In this document: piece by piece, positions 8,404-17,994 of the stretch
Numbering within the stretch: position 1 is the first letter of the stretch
How the letters are laid out: each line of letters starts with the position of its first letter
From: Melaminivora jejuensis
Lineage (GTDB): Bacteria; Pseudomonadota; Gammaproteobacteria; Burkholderiales; Burkholderiaceae_C
NCBI RefSeq assembly: GCF_017811175.1
Contig: NZ_JACWIJ010000002.1
Location: 3,162,001 to 3,226,000 of the forward strand
Direction of reading: 5' to 3'
Length of the DNA: 64,000 nt
The notes under the pieces: generated by a model
What the model was told of the DNA's origin: nothing
Databases searched by the model: none
Seen by the model: only the letters and a program-made list of their open reading frames with translations
Translations under genes and position numbers: made by a program

Positions 8404-9885
8404 ATGAACGCGCCCCTGCCCACTGCCGCCCTCGAATCCGTGCTCGACCCTGCCCTGGCCCTGGAGCGCATCGCACGCACCTGGGACGAGTCCATCGTGC
8501 GCGAATTGACCGACTACATCCGCATCCCCGCCAAGTCGCCCGGCTTTGCCCCCGACTGGCGCGAGCAGGGCCACCTGGAGACGGTGCTGAGGAACGCCGC
8601 CACCTGGATCGAGGCGCAGCAAGTCGCCGGCCTGCAACTGGAGATCGTGCGCCTGCCCGGGCGCACGCCGGTGCTGCTGTTCGAGATCGCCGCCACGCGC
8701 CCCGGTGGCGCCAGCAGCCCGACGGTGCTGATGTACGGCCACCTGGACAAGCAGCCCGAGTTCGACGGCTGGCGTGCCGACCTGGGGCCGTGGAGTCCCA
8801 AGTACGAGGACGGCAAGCTCTATGGCCGGGGCGGCGCCGACGATGGCTACGCGGCCTACGCCAGCATCGCCGCCGTGCAGGAGCTCAAGCGCCAGGGTGT
8901 GGCGCACCCGCGCATCGTCGGCCTGGTCGAGACCTGCGAGGAAAGCGGCTCCGCCGACCTGCCGGCCTACATCGAGGCATTGAAGGGCCGGCTGGGCGAT
9001 GTGCAACTGGTCGTCTGCCTGGACTCGGGCGCGGGCAACTACGACCAGCTGTGGCTGACCACCAGCCTGCGCGGCATGGCCAGCGGCACGCTCAAGGTCG
9101 AAATCCTGACCGAGGGCGTGCATTCGGGCGACGCCTCGGGCCTGGTGCCGTCGTCGTTTCGCATCATGCGCCAGGTGCTGGATCGGCTGGAGGATTCGAG
9201 CACCGGGCGCCTGCTGCCGGCCAGCTTTCATTGCCAGGTGCCGCCCGAGCGGCTGGCGCAGGCGCGCGCCACGGCGGCCATCCTGGGCGAGGAGGTCTGG
9301 CGGCGCTTCCCCTGGGCGCACGCCGACTGCGGCGGCTCGACGCTGTTTGCCCTGCCGACCACGCAAGACCCGGTGCAGGCACTCATCCGGCGCACCTGGG
9401 AGCCCACCCTGTCCGTGACCGGCGCCGAAGGCCTGCCGGCGCTGCGCGACGCCGGCAACGTGCTGCGGCCCTATACGGCCTTCAAGCTGAGCCTGCGTCT
9501 GCCGCCGCTGGTGGATGCTGCCGCCTGCGTGCAGCAGATGAAGGCGCTGCTGGAGGACAACGCGCCCTACCAGGCGCGCGTGACCTTCGAGCACGGCGGC
9601 GCGGCCAGCGGCTGGAACGCGCCGGACATTGCGCCCTGGTTCGGCAGCGCGCTGGACGCTGCCAGCCAGGCGCACTTCGGCGCGCCCTGCGGCTTCATCG
9701 GCCAGGGCGGCACCATCCCGCTGATGAACATGCTCAGCGCGGGCTTTCCGCACGCGCAGATGATGGTCTGCGGCGTGCTCGGCCCCAAGAGCAACGCCCA
9801 CGGCCCCAACGAGTTCCTGCACGTGCCCTACGCCAAGCGGCTGACGGCGGCGGTGGCGCAGGTCATCGCTGCCATGCCGGATTGA
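8404..9885 (+). CDS. M20-family metallopeptidase
   Basis: A 493-residue zinc peptidase of the M20 (ArgE/DapE/carnosinase-like) family. Metal-binding motifs are visible: MYGHLDKQPE, GRGGADDGYA and ETCEESGS. A long inserted dimerisation domain lies between about residues 220 and 370. The closest group contains cytoplasmic dipeptidases, so it probably cleaves dipeptides or acylated amino acids; the substrate is not predictable. GGAGG lies eight bases before the ATG. The next gene starts seven bases after its stop. Confidence 0.85.
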   Translation: MNAPLPTAALESVLDPALALERIARTWDESIVRELTDYIRIPAKSPGFAPDWREQGHLETVLRNAATWIEAQQVAGLQLEIVRLPGRTPVLLFEIAATRPGGASSPTVLMYGHLDKQPEFDGWRADLGPWSPKYEDGKLYGRGGADDGYAAYASIAAVQELKRQGVAHPRIVGLVETCEESGSADLPAYIEALKGRLGDVQLVVCLDSGAGNYDQLWLTTSLRGMASGTLKVEILTEGVHSGDASGLVPSSFRIMRQVLDRLEDSSTGRLLPASFHCQVPPERLAQARATAAILGEEVWRRFPWAHADCGGSTLFALPTTQDPVQALIRRTWEPTLSVTGAEGLPALRDAGNVLRPYTAFKLSLRLPPLVDAAACVQQMKALLEDNAPYQARVTFEHGGAASGWNAPDIAPWFGSALDAASQAHFGAPCGFIGQGGTIPLMNMLSAGFPHAQMMVCGVLGPKSNAHGPNEFLHVPYAKRLTAAVAQVIAAMPD

Positions 9886-9892
9886 AGCGGCC

Positions 9893-10732
9893 ATGGTGGC
9901 GCAACTCTCCACGCTGAACGGCCAGGCCGGCACCGAGCTGGCGGTATACGACTGGCCGCTGCCCGCCAGCCAGCGCCGTGCCAGCGCCGTGCTGGTACAC
10001 GGCCTGGGCGAGCACATGGGCCGCTACGAGGCGCTGGCGCGGCAGCTCAACGCCTGGGGCCTGGGCGTGCGCGGCTACGACCATCAGGGGCATGGCCGCT
10101 CGGGCGGGGCGCGCGGCGCGCTGGCGCACGGCGATGGCCTGACGGCAGACCTGGCGCTGGTCATCGACAGCCAGCGCGCGCAGATGCCGCCGGGCGAGCC
10201 GCTGGTGCTGCTGGGCCACAGCATGGGCGGCCTGGTGGCGGCGGATTTCGTGGCGCGCGGCCTGCGGCCCGTGGATGCGCTGGTGCTGTCCTCGCCGGCG
10301 CTGGCGGCCTTCCTGAACCCGCTGCAACGGCTGCTGCTGGCCACGCTGCCGCGCCTGCTGCCCAACTTGCGCGTGGGCAACGGCCTGGATGCGCGCGGCC
10401 TGTCGCACGACGCCGCCGTGGTCGCCGCCTACCGCGCCGATGCGCTGTGCCACGACCGCATCAGCGCCCGGCTGGCGCACTACATCGCCACGCGCGGCCA
10501 TCAGGTGCTGGCCGCTGCGCCCGCCTGGAGCGTGCCCACCTTGCTGCTGTGGGGCGAGGACGACCGCATCATCGACCCCGCCGGCTGCCGCGCCCTGGCC
10601 GCCGCCGCGCCGGCGGGCGTGCTGACGGCGCACGGCTTTGCCGGCCTGCTGCACGAGATCTTCAACGAGCGCGACGCCGCCCCGGTGCTGGCCGCGCTGC
10701 GCCAGTGGCTGGACGGTCAGTTGGCAAAATAA
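9893..10732 (+). CDS. alpha/beta hydrolase, monoacylglycerol lipase-like
   Basis: A 279-residue serine hydrolase with the oxyanion-hole segment VHGLGEH and the nucleophile elbow GHSMGG (Ser at about residue 112). A DDRIIDP segment carries the likely acid, and a C-terminal LLHEIFNE segment carries the likely catalytic His. This pattern is typical of the PldB/monoglyceride lipase group (Hydrolase_4). It follows the peptidase gene by seven bases and is probably co-transcribed. There is no signal peptide, so the action is cytoplasmic or membrane-associated. Confidence 0.82.
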   Translation: MVAQLSTLNGQAGTELAVYDWPLPASQRRASAVLVHGLGEHMGRYEALARQLNAWGLGVRGYDHQGHGRSGGARGALAHGDGLTADLALVIDSQRAQMPPGEPLVLLGHSMGGLVAADFVARGLRPVDALVLSSPALAAFLNPLQRLLLATLPRLLPNLRVGNGLDARGLSHDAAVVAAYRADALCHDRISARLAHYIATRGHQVLAAAPAWSVPTLLLWGEDDRIIDPAGCRALAAAAPAGVLTAHGFAGLLHEIFNERDAAPVLAALRQWLDGQLAK

Positions 10733-10747
10733 CAGTCAAATCAGACG

Positions 10748-10779
10748 CAAAGCCTTGCCAGGCAAGCGCTGAGAGCTAC
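10748..10779 (+). repeat. short intergenic repeat, copy 3
   Basis: It reads CAAAGCCTTGCCAGGCAAGC then GCTGAGAGCTAC. It contains the 13-bp palindrome CTTGCCAGGCAAG and abuts the stop codon of the convergent diguanylate cyclase gene. Confidence 0.75.
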
Positions 10780-11985
10780 TTATTCAGGAGCATCTCCAGC
10801 CGCCCAGACGACCTGGTCGCGCCCGCTCGCCTTGGCCTGGTACAGCGCCTCGTCGGCGCGCCGCAACAGCTCTTGGGCGCCCTCCCCGGGACGCAGGCAG
10901 GCCACGCCGGTGGAAAACGTCAGGCGCGCCGTGCCTGTCGGCAATTGCAGCGCCAGCGCCGCCACGCGCTCGCGCAGCCGATCCAGCAGGCGCGCGCCGT
11001 CGGCTGGGGCGGTCTCGGTCATCAGCAGGATGAACTCCTCGCCGCCCCAGCGCGCCACGGTGTCGCTGCAGCGCACGCCGCTGGCGATGGTGCGGGCAAA
11101 AATCCTCAGCACCTCGTCGCCGGCGGCGTGGCCGTGGGTGTCGTTGACGGCCTTGAAGTGATCCAGATCCAGCAGCGCCAGTTGCAGCTGCAGGCCGCCG
11201 TGCCGGGCGTGCTGCAGGCGCTCGTGCAGTAGCTCGTTGAGATGGCGCCGGTTGGGCAGGCCGGTCAGTTCGTCGCGCGTGGCCAGTTGGCGCACCTGAT
11301 CGACGGCATGGCTCAGCTCGTTTCTCTGCTGGTGCAGCCGGCTGCGCACGGCCTGGATGCGCAGGCTCAGGGTAGTGCCGGCCACCAGCACCACGGCGAT
11401 CATCAGCATGTAGGCCGCCGACAGCGCCAGCGGCGGCGCCGGCTGCGTGCCGCCCCACTGCACCCAGGAGATGGCCGTGCCGAACATGGCCAGGCCGCAC
11501 ACCAGCAGGATGCGCATCTGGCGCGGCTGCAGGCCGAAGATGCCGAACATCAGAATGACCGCCACGATGGGCAGCACGATGCCGCGCGCCTCCCCGGCGA
11601 TGACATAGGCCACGGCCACGGCGCCGGTGGCCGTCAGGTTCTGGAACATGGTCATGGCCGGGTCTTGCCAGCGCCGGCTGTAGCCGCTGCGGATCAGCGC
11701 ATAGACCAGCAACAGCCCGCTGCAGCACGCCAGCGCCCACCAATGCACCGGGCGCGCCGGCGTCAGCCCGGAGGCCACGGCCAGGTACATGGCGCCCATG
11801 CAGCACAGCATCAGCACAGCCGCCAAGCCGGTCATGGCCAGGCGGATGCGCTGCTCGCGCTCGGTGGTCAGCAGTGCGTCCAACAGGCGCGCGCGCAGAG
11901 GGTTCCGATCGGGACGAAATGGCGGGCTCAGGGGTGTCTCCTTGCAAGAGGGCGCATCTTGCCAGCAAGAAACATTTTGGTACAT
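10780..11985 (-). CDS. membrane diguanylate cyclase (GGDEF domain)
   Basis: A 401-residue protein with about six membrane helices (roughly 45-205), a short coiled linker and a C-terminal GGDEF domain. The domain contains DELTGLPNRR, the active-site GGEEF, and an I-site RCSD five residues upstream. It is predicted to synthesise cyclic di-GMP under membrane-linked control. The start is uncertain: the ATG chosen has only a weak ribosome site, while a strong AAGGAG lies about 50 bases further in but is not followed by an ATG or GTG at the right spacing. It is not closely similar to the cyclase at 7.1 kb. Confidence 0.86.
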   Translation of the reverse strand: MYQNVSCWQDAPSCKETPLSPPFRPDRNPLRARLLDALLTTEREQRIRLAMTGLAAVLMLCCMGAMYLAVASGLTPARPVHWWALACCSGLLLVYALIRSGYSRRWQDPAMTMFQNLTATGAVAVAYVIAGEARGIVLPIVAVILMFGIFGLQPRQMRILLVCGLAMFGTAISWVQWGGTQPAPPLALSAAYMLMIAVVLVAGTTLSLRIQAVRSRLHQQRNELSHAVDQVRQLATRDELTGLPNRRHLNELLHERLQHARHGGLQLQLALLDLDHFKAVNDTHGHAAGDEVLRIFARTIASGVRCSDTVARWGGEEFILLMTETAPADGARLLDRLRERVAALALQLPTGTARLTFSTGVACLRPGEGAQELLRRADEALYQAKASGRDQVVWAAGDAPE

Positions 11986-12018
11986 CAGCGCCTGCCGACA
12001 CCGTGACCAGACCTGCGC

Positions 12019-12762
12019 CTACAGCGTCGCCAGTGTCAATACGCTGACCGCTGCCAGCGCCGCCGTTTCGGCGCGCAGCACGCGCGCGCCCAGACTGGCC
12101 GGGGCGAAGCCGTGCGCCAGCGCGGTCTGCTCTTCCTGCGGCGCCAGGCCGCCCTCGGGGCCGTGCAGCACCCACACGGCGGCGGCGCCGGCGGCCGCGT
12201 GCAGCAGGGGCTGGCTGCCGGCCTGCAGTGACAGCACCAGGCGCGCTCCAGGTGCTGTGCTGTCTGCGCCAGCCTGGGCCGCCTGCTGGCGCAGCCAATC
12301 GGCCAGCGGCAGCGGCGCGTGGACGGTGGGGATGCGGTTGCGCCCGCACTGCTCGCAGGCGGCCACGGCGATGGCCTGCCAGTGCCCCTGCCGGCGCGCC
12401 GCGCGCTCGCCGGACAGCTTGATCACGCTGCGCGCGGCGGCCACCGGCTGGATGCTGGCTGCGCCCAGCTCGGTGGCCTTTTCCACCAGCCAGTCCATGC
12501 GCTCGTTGGCTGGCATCCCGACCACCAGATGCACGGCGCGCGCCGCCTCGCGCTCGATGGCCTGGTGCTGGCCGATGTCCACCAGCACCTCGGCGCGGCC
12601 CATGCGCGCCACCGTGGCGCTCCACTGGCCGCCGCTGCCGTCGAACAGCGTCAGCGCGTCGCCTGGCTGCAGGCGCAGCACCTGGACATGGCGCGCTGCC
12701 GTCGCCGGCAGTTCGATCTGGCTGCCGGCACGCAGCGGCACGGGGCAATGAAAGCGCGGCAT
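12019..12762 (-). CDS. rsmE: 16S rRNA (uracil-1498-N3)-methyltransferase RsmE
   Basis: A 247-residue SPOUT-class methyltransferase. It has an N-terminal PUA-like segment (MPRFHCP... RHVQVLRL), the catalytic-domain signature EKATELGA, and the C-terminal knot segments GPEGGLAPQEE and LGARVLRAETA. It methylates U1498 of 16S rRNA in the assembled small subunit. It lies downstream of amgK on the same strand with a repeat copy between them. No clear Shine-Dalgarno precedes the ATG. Confidence 0.92.
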   Translation of the reverse strand: MPRFHCPVPLRAGSQIELPATAARHVQVLRLQPGDALTLFDGSGGQWSATVARMGRAEVLVDIGQHQAIEREAARAVHLVVGMPANERMDWLVEKATELGAASIQPVAAARSVIKLSGERAARRQGHWQAIAVAACEQCGRNRIPTVHAPLPLADWLRQQAAQAGADSTAPGARLVLSLQAGSQPLLHAAAGAAAVWVLHGPEGGLAPQEEQTALAHGFAPASLGARVLRAETAALAAVSVLTLATL

Positions 12763-12779
12763 GGGAGACTATGAAAAAT

Positions 12780-12810
12780 ATAGCTGACAGCGCTTGTCAG
12801 CAAAGGGTTT
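12780..12810 (-). repeat. short intergenic repeat, copy 4
   Basis: The minus strand reads CAAACCCTTTGCTGACAAGC then GCTGTCAGCTAT. It lies between amgK and rsmE, in the same orientation as both genes. Confidence 0.75.
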
Positions 12811-12838
12811 GAGACGGATTTAGCTTGTATTTTCTGGC

Positions 12839-13989
12839 TCACATGCGGCCAAAGGCGTAGCCCATGGCGGCCTGCGTGCCCTCCAGCTCGTCGATCAGGC
12901 GCGAGAGCGGCGCCAGTTCGCGGTAGCGCCCGCAGGTCTGGCGGATGTAGCCGATGAAGCGCGGTGCATCCGCCAGGTAGCGCGGCTTGCCGTCGCGCAG
13001 GGCCAGGCGCGCGAAGATGCCGGCGACTTTCAGGTGGCGCTGCAGCGCCATCCAGTCCACGGCGCGGTAGAACTCGCCGAAGTCAGCGCCGAAGCCGCTG
13101 CTGCTGGCCGCGCCCAGCAGGCCGGCGCGGCGCGCCTTGTCCCAGTAGCGCACGGTGATGTCGATGACGAATTCCTCATCCCAGCTGATGAATGCATCGC
13201 GCAGCAGGCTGGCGATGTCATAGGTGATGGGGCCAAGGACGGCATCCTGGAAGTCCAGCACCGCCAGGCGCCCGTCCGCGCCGACCATCAGGTTGCGCAT
13301 CATGAAGTCGCGGTGTACGAAGACGCGCGGCGCGGCCAGGTTGTCGCGCACGATGGCATCGAAGCTGCGCGCCAGCACGGCCTGCTGGGCGTCGCTGGGC
13401 GCAGCGCTCCGGTGGCGCGTCATGTACCAGTCGGGAAACAGTTGCAACTCGCGGCGCAGCAGCGCCTCGTCGCAGGGCGGCAGCGCGCCGTCCCGGCTGG
13501 CGCGCTGCCAGTCCAGCAGCACATCCACGGCCTGCAGGTACCAGGCGTGCGCGGCCTGCGGGTCGCGCTCGTCCAGGCGCTCGATGACCGTCTGGCGGCC
13601 CACGTCGGTGAGCAGCATGAAGCCCTGCGCCTGATCCCAGGCCAGGATCTGCGGCACCCGCAGGCCGGCGGACTGCATCAGCGCCTGCACGTGGACGAAG
13701 GGGCGGCAGTCTTCGAGCTGCGGCGGCGCGTCCATGGCGATGAAGCTGCCGCCCTGGGCATCGACGCGCAGGTAGCGCCGGAAGCTGGCGTCGCTGGAGG
13801 CCGGGCGCAGGCTGTCCGGCAGCAGGCCGTGGGCGGCGGCCAAGGGTGCCAGCCACTGCGCGAAGGCCTGGGCGCGTGCCGGGTCGTCCCAATGGACGGG
13901 GCGGGTGCGCCGGCGGCTGCAGAGGCCGGGGCAGGGGAGGGCGCTGCGCAGGGCGCAGGGCCGGGGGCGGAGGCAGGGAAGTGGCTCAT
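12839..13989 (-). pseudogene. amgK: N-acetylmuramate/N-acetylglucosamine 1-kinase AmgK, apparent N-terminal frameshift
   Basis: The main part has the aminoglycoside-phosphotransferase fold: SSDASFRRYLR, the catalytic loop HRDFMMRNL and LDFQDAVLGP for metal binding. AmgK phosphorylates MurNAc at C1 in the cell-wall recycling shortcut and is typically found beside lptD. From ATG 13989 the frame runs about 30 residues and then leaves the kinase frame. Adding one base to the GGGG at 13898-13901 gives PVHWDDPARAQAFAQWLAPL, the normal N-terminus. Without it the only start is an internal TTG near 13843, which loses about 45 residues. The usual partner murU does not follow; rsmE does. Confidence 0.75.
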
Positions 13990-13990
13990 G

Positions 13991-14005
13991 GATAATCGAA
14001 TTCTA
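13991..14005. promoter_or_regulatory. possible back-to-back -10 elements for amgK and lptD
   Basis: In the 45 bases between divergent starts, GATAAT (13991-13996, plus strand) and TAGAAT (14000-14005, minus strand) both resemble -10 boxes. The minus-strand box is only 10 bases before the amgK ATG, which would give a nearly leaderless transcript. No convincing -35 boxes were found. Confidence 0.3.
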
Positions 14006-14034
14006 GGCAGCGCCGCCGACCCACCAGCATCGCC

Positions 14035-16521
14035 ATGCTGCGCCGCCGACCCCGCCTTCCGCCGCCTGCCCGGCGCCCGACCGTTCGCCCGCCACCCGTG
14101 CCACCTTCCCAACGCCCCCCGTCCCCGCACTGCCTGCCGCGTCGCCGCCCCCTGGCCCGGCTGGCGGCCCTGTTGCTGTGCGGCGCGCCGCTGGCCGTGC
14201 TGGCGCAGGCGCAGCCGCAGTCGCCGCCCGGGCCGCCGCCGCTGCGTGCCAGCCCCGCGCTGCAGGAGGCGCTGGGGCCGACCCCGCACGTCCGGCAGCC
14301 GGTCTTCGTGCGCGGCGATCAGCTCTCGGGCCAGCCCGACATCGAGGCCACCATCGAGGGCCACGCCGAACTGCGCCGCGAGGGCACTGTGATCCACGCC
14401 GACACCATGCACTACGACGTGCCGGCCGACCGCGCCCGCGCCAGCGGCAACGTCCGCATCAACCGCGCCGGCAACCGCTACGAGGGCGCCCTGCTGGACA
14501 TGCAGGTGGATGCCTTCCACGGCTTCTTCAGCGACGCGCGCTACCGCTTCCTGGCCACCGGCGCGCACGGCGAGGCGGCGCGCGTGGACTTCCTCGACCG
14601 CGAGCACTCCGTGGTACATGAGGCCACCTACACCACCTGCCAGCGCAGCGACGAAGCGTCCTGGCAGCCCGACTGGGTGCTGCGCGCACGCCGCATCGAA
14701 CTCGATCAGGCCGAGGACGTGGGCTACGCCGAAGCCGGTGTGCTGGAATTCAAGGGCGTGCCCATCCTGCCGGTGCCGGCCATCAGCTTTCCGCTGTCGG
14801 ACAAGCGCAAGTCCGGCCTGCTGCCGCCCACCTTCGGCCTGGACAGCGTGAGCGGTTTCGAATACGCCCAGCCCTACTACTGGAACATCGCGCCCAACCG
14901 CGACGCCACCCTCACGCCCATGCTGCTGACGCGCCGGGGCGTGTCGCTGGCCGGCGAGCTGCGCTACCTGGAGCCGGCCTACAGCGGCGAGCTGGCGGCG
15001 CAGTTCATGCCCAGCGACAGCCTGCGCAACCGCGACCGCTGGGCCTGGCGCGGCCAGCACAGCCAGTTGCTGGCCACGCCGCTGGGCGGCATGGCGCTTG
15101 GCCTGAACATCCGCCGCGTGAGCGATGACGACTACTGGCGCGACTTCACCCAGCGCGGCAGCATCGTCGGCGGTGGCGGCAGCGCCGCGCGCCAGCTGGC
15201 CGAACGCCTGCTGCCCGGCGAGGCCGGCCTGAACTGGGCGCAGGGCGCGCAAAGCGCCTCGCTGCGCGTGCTCAAGTGGCAGACCCTGCAAGACCCGCTG
15301 GCGCCCATCACCCCGCCCTACGACCGCCTGCCGCAACTGCACTGGCGCTACGCCCCGGCGCAGCTGCCGCTGGGACTGGATGCCAGCGTGGATGCCGACT
15401 ACACGCATTTTTCTGCCGACCGGCGCTGGTACGCCCAGCCCGACGCGCGGCGCGGCTATGCGCTGGCGCAGGTCAGCCGGCCCTTCCTGGCGCCAGCGGG
15501 TTTCATCACGCCGCGCCTGCAGCTGCACGCCACCAGCTATCAGTTCGACGATCCGCTGCCGGGCGCGCAGCACTCGGCCAGCCGCACCCTGCCCACCTTC
15601 AGCCTGGACAGCGGCCTGGTCTTCGAGCGCGACGCCAGCTTCTTTGGCCGCAGCTTCCTGCAGACCCTGGAGCCGCGCGCCTTCTACACCTACACGCCGT
15701 ACCGCGACCAGAGCCGGCTGCCGGTCTATGACACGGCGGCCATGGACTTCAACTTCGCCACCGTCTATACGGAAAACGCCTTCGGCGGCAACGACCGCAT
15801 CGCCGACAACAACCTGCTGACCCTGGGCGCCACCACGCGGTTGCTCGACCCGGATACCGGCGCCGAGGCGGCGCGCTTCGGTATTGCCCAGCGCCTGCGC
15901 TTTTCCGACCAGCGCGTGACCATGCCCGGCGCCACGCCCGTGAGCGAGCGTCTGTCGGACGTGCTGCTGGGCGCGGGCATCAACTGGACGCCCGAGTGGG
16001 GCCTGGACACCACCGTGCAATACAACCCCAAGAATGGCGAATTCATGCGCAGCACCGTGGCTGCGCGTTACTCGCCCGGGGCCTACCGCACGGTGAGCGC
16101 GGCCTACCGGATGCAGAAGGTGACCGACCTGATCACCGTGCCCGACAAGCAGCTCGACATCGGCTGGCAGTGGCCCCTGAACCGCCTGTGGGGCGATGAG
16201 CGCACCAGCCCGGTGCAAGGCGCGGGACGCTGGTACAGCGTGGGCCGGCTGAACTACAGCCTGCAGGATCGCAAGCTGGTGGACACCATCGTTGGCCTGG
16301 AGTACGAGAGCTGCTGCTGGATTGGCCGCGTGGTGCTGGAACGCCTGCAGCGCAGCATCGACAGCTCCAGCACGCGCGTCATGCTGCAGCTGGAATTCCT
16401 GGGCTTTTCGCGCCTGTCGCTGGGCGCCAACCCGCTGGCGGCGCTGCGCGAGCACGTGCCGCGCTACCAGAGCCTGCGCGACAACGCCCCCGTGCCCAGC
16501 CGCTTCAGCCAGTACGATTGA
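14035..16521 (+). CDS. lptD: LPS-assembly outer membrane protein LptD
   Basis: An 828-residue outer membrane protein that inserts lipopolysaccharide into the outer leaflet together with LptE. An Arg/Pro-rich start precedes a signal peptide ending near AVLAQA. The periplasmic OstA/LptA-like beta-jellyroll follows (IEGHAELRREGTVIHADT...), then the long beta-barrel. Disulphide cysteines are visible as Cys202 in the jellyroll and the conserved adjacent pair Cys760-Cys761 (ESCCW) near the C-terminus. It heads the envelope operon lptD-surA-rsmA. Confidence 0.94.
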   Translation: MLRRRPRLPPPARRPTVRPPPVPPSQRPPSPHCLPRRRPLARLAALLLCGAPLAVLAQAQPQSPPGPPPLRASPALQEALGPTPHVRQPVFVRGDQLSGQPDIEATIEGHAELRREGTVIHADTMHYDVPADRARASGNVRINRAGNRYEGALLDMQVDAFHGFFSDARYRFLATGAHGEAARVDFLDREHSVVHEATYTTCQRSDEASWQPDWVLRARRIELDQAEDVGYAEAGVLEFKGVPILPVPAISFPLSDKRKSGLLPPTFGLDSVSGFEYAQPYYWNIAPNRDATLTPMLLTRRGVSLAGELRYLEPAYSGELAAQFMPSDSLRNRDRWAWRGQHSQLLATPLGGMALGLNIRRVSDDDYWRDFTQRGSIVGGGGSAARQLAERLLPGEAGLNWAQGAQSASLRVLKWQTLQDPLAPITPPYDRLPQLHWRYAPAQLPLGLDASVDADYTHFSADRRWYAQPDARRGYALAQVSRPFLAPAGFITPRLQLHATSYQFDDPLPGAQHSASRTLPTFSLDSGLVFERDASFFGRSFLQTLEPRAFYTYTPYRDQSRLPVYDTAAMDFNFATVYTENAFGGNDRIADNNLLTLGATTRLLDPDTGAEAARFGIAQRLRFSDQRVTMPGATPVSERLSDVLLGAGINWTPEWGLDTTVQYNPKNGEFMRSTVAARYSPGAYRTVSAAYRMQKVTDLITVPDKQLDIGWQWPLNRLWGDERTSPVQGAGRWYSVGRLNYSLQDRKLVDTIVGLEYESCCWIGRVVLERLQRSIDSSSTRVMLQLEFLGFSRLSLGANPLAALREHVPRYQSLRDNAPVPSRFSQYD

Positions 16522-16581
16522 CGGCCCTGCCGCCCGGCGCCGCCGGGCGCAACGAGCCGCACAACCCATTCGCCAAACGCC

Positions 16582-17994
16582 ATGACTCTCCGCGCATCCA
16601 TCCTGGGCCTGGCCGGCCTGACCGTGCTGACCGCATCGCTGGGCCTGCCGCCCGCGCTGGCGCAGGGCCTGCGCGCGCCCGCCGGCAGCGCCGCGCCGCG
16701 CCAGCCTGCCATCGCCACCACGCTGCCGCCTGCCGGCGGCTCGGGCGCGGGCGCTGCCCTGGCGCCGCGCGCTGCCGACTACATCGTGGCCGTGGTCAAT
16801 TCCGAGCCCATCACCAACAACGAGGTGCGCCAGCGCGCCGCGCGGCTGCTGCAGCAGCTCGCCGGCCAGGAGACGCCGCCGCGCGAAGCCCTGGCGCGCG
16901 AGGCGCTGGAGCGCCTGATCCTGGAGCGCGTGCAGGTGCAGCTGGCGCAGGAAGGCGGCATCAAGGTGGACGATTGGGCCATCGATCAGGCCGAGCAGTC
17001 GGTGGCGCGGCAAAACGAGGTCAGCGTGGCCGAGATGTACCGCCGCCTGCACTCCGACGGCGTGAGCCGCGAGCGCTTCCGCGAGGAATTGCGCACCCAG
17101 CTGCTGGCCCTGCGCGTGCGCGAGCGCGATGTCGAGTCGCGCGTGCGCGTGTCCGACCTGGACATCGACCGCTTCCTGCGCGAGCAGCAGCAGGGCGCCG
17201 GCGCCGGTCAGCTGGAGCTGAACCTGGGCCACATCTTCATCCGCGTGGCCGAGGACGCCACGCCGGTGCAGGCCGCCGAGCGCGAAAAGCGCGCCCAGCA
17301 AGTGCTGGCGCAGCTACAGGACGGGGGCGACTTTGCCCAGCTGGCGCGTGAGTTCTCCGACGCGCCCGAGGGCGAGCGCGGCGGCGAGTTCGGCCTGCGC
17401 CCGGTGGATCGCTACCCCGACCTGTTCGTCAGCTCGACCCGGGGCGCGCCGGTGGGCGGCCTGGTCGGGCCGGTGCGCTCGCCCGCCGGCTACCACATCC
17501 TGAAAGTGGTCGAGCGTACACGCGCCGGCGCCATCGCGCCCACGGCCATCGAGAACCACGCGCGCCACATCCTGCTGCGCGTGCAGCCCGGCACCAGCGA
17601 GCGCCAGGCGGCCGAGCAGCTCGAAGAGCTGCGCGCGCGCGTGGCCAAGGGCCAGGCCGACTTCGCCCAGCTGGCGCGCGAGCATTCGCAGGACGGCAGC
17701 GCCAAGGACGGCGGCGACCTGGGCTGGGCGCTGCCTGGGCGCTACGTGCCCGAGTTCGAGCAGGCCCTGGACGCGCTGGCGCCGGGCGAGATCAGCCACG
17801 CCGTGGTCTCGCGCTTCGGCGTCCATCTGATCCAGCTGCTGGAGCGGCGCGAGGTCAAGCTCAGCCAGCGCCAGCAGCGCGACATGGTGCGCGACGTGGT
17901 GCGCGAGAAAAAGCTCGACGAGGCCTTTGCCGACTGGCTGCGCGACGCACGCGCGCGCGCCTACGTCGAATACCGCGAGCCGCCGCAGCTGTGA
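16582..17994 (+). CDS. surA: periplasmic chaperone and peptidyl-prolyl isomerase SurA
   Basis: A 470-residue protein with a signal peptide ending near LPPALAQ. It has an N-terminal chaperone region ([12 protein letters not shown]), two parvulin domains starting near residues 214 ([10 protein letters not shown]) and 328 (ARHILLRV), and a C-terminal helix. SurA escorts outer-membrane proteins, LptD among them, across the periplasm, so its place directly after lptD is functional. It overlaps rsmA by four bases. Confidence 0.94.
   Translation: MTLRASILGLAGLTVLTASLGLPPALAQGLRAPAGSAAPRQPAIATTLPPAGGSGAGAALAPRAADYIVAVVNSEPITNNEVRQRAARLLQQLAGQETPPREALAREALERLILERVQVQLAQEGGIKVDDWAIDQAEQSVARQNEVSVAEMYRRLHSDGVSRERFREELRTQLLALRVRERDVESRVRVSDLDIDRFLREQQQGAGAGQLELNLGHIFIRVAEDATPVQAAEREKRAQQVLAQLQDGGDFAQLAREFSDAPEGERGGEFGLRPVDRYPDLFVSSTRGAPVGGLVGPVRSPAGYHILKVVERTRAGAIAPTAIENHARHILLRVQPGTSERQAAEQLEELRARVAKGQADFAQLAREHSQDGSAKDGGDLGWALPGRYVPEFEQALDALAPGEISHAVVSRFGVHLIQLLERREVKLSQRQQRDMVRDVVREKKLDEAFADWLRDARARAYVEYREPPQL

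Noticed and set aside
13678..17301. A very long open frame on the minus strand opposite lptD and surA
   Set aside because: The plus-strand genes have clear family matches; the antisense frame has Gly/Ala/Arg/His-biased composition typical of high-GC codon shadows and no recognisable domain.
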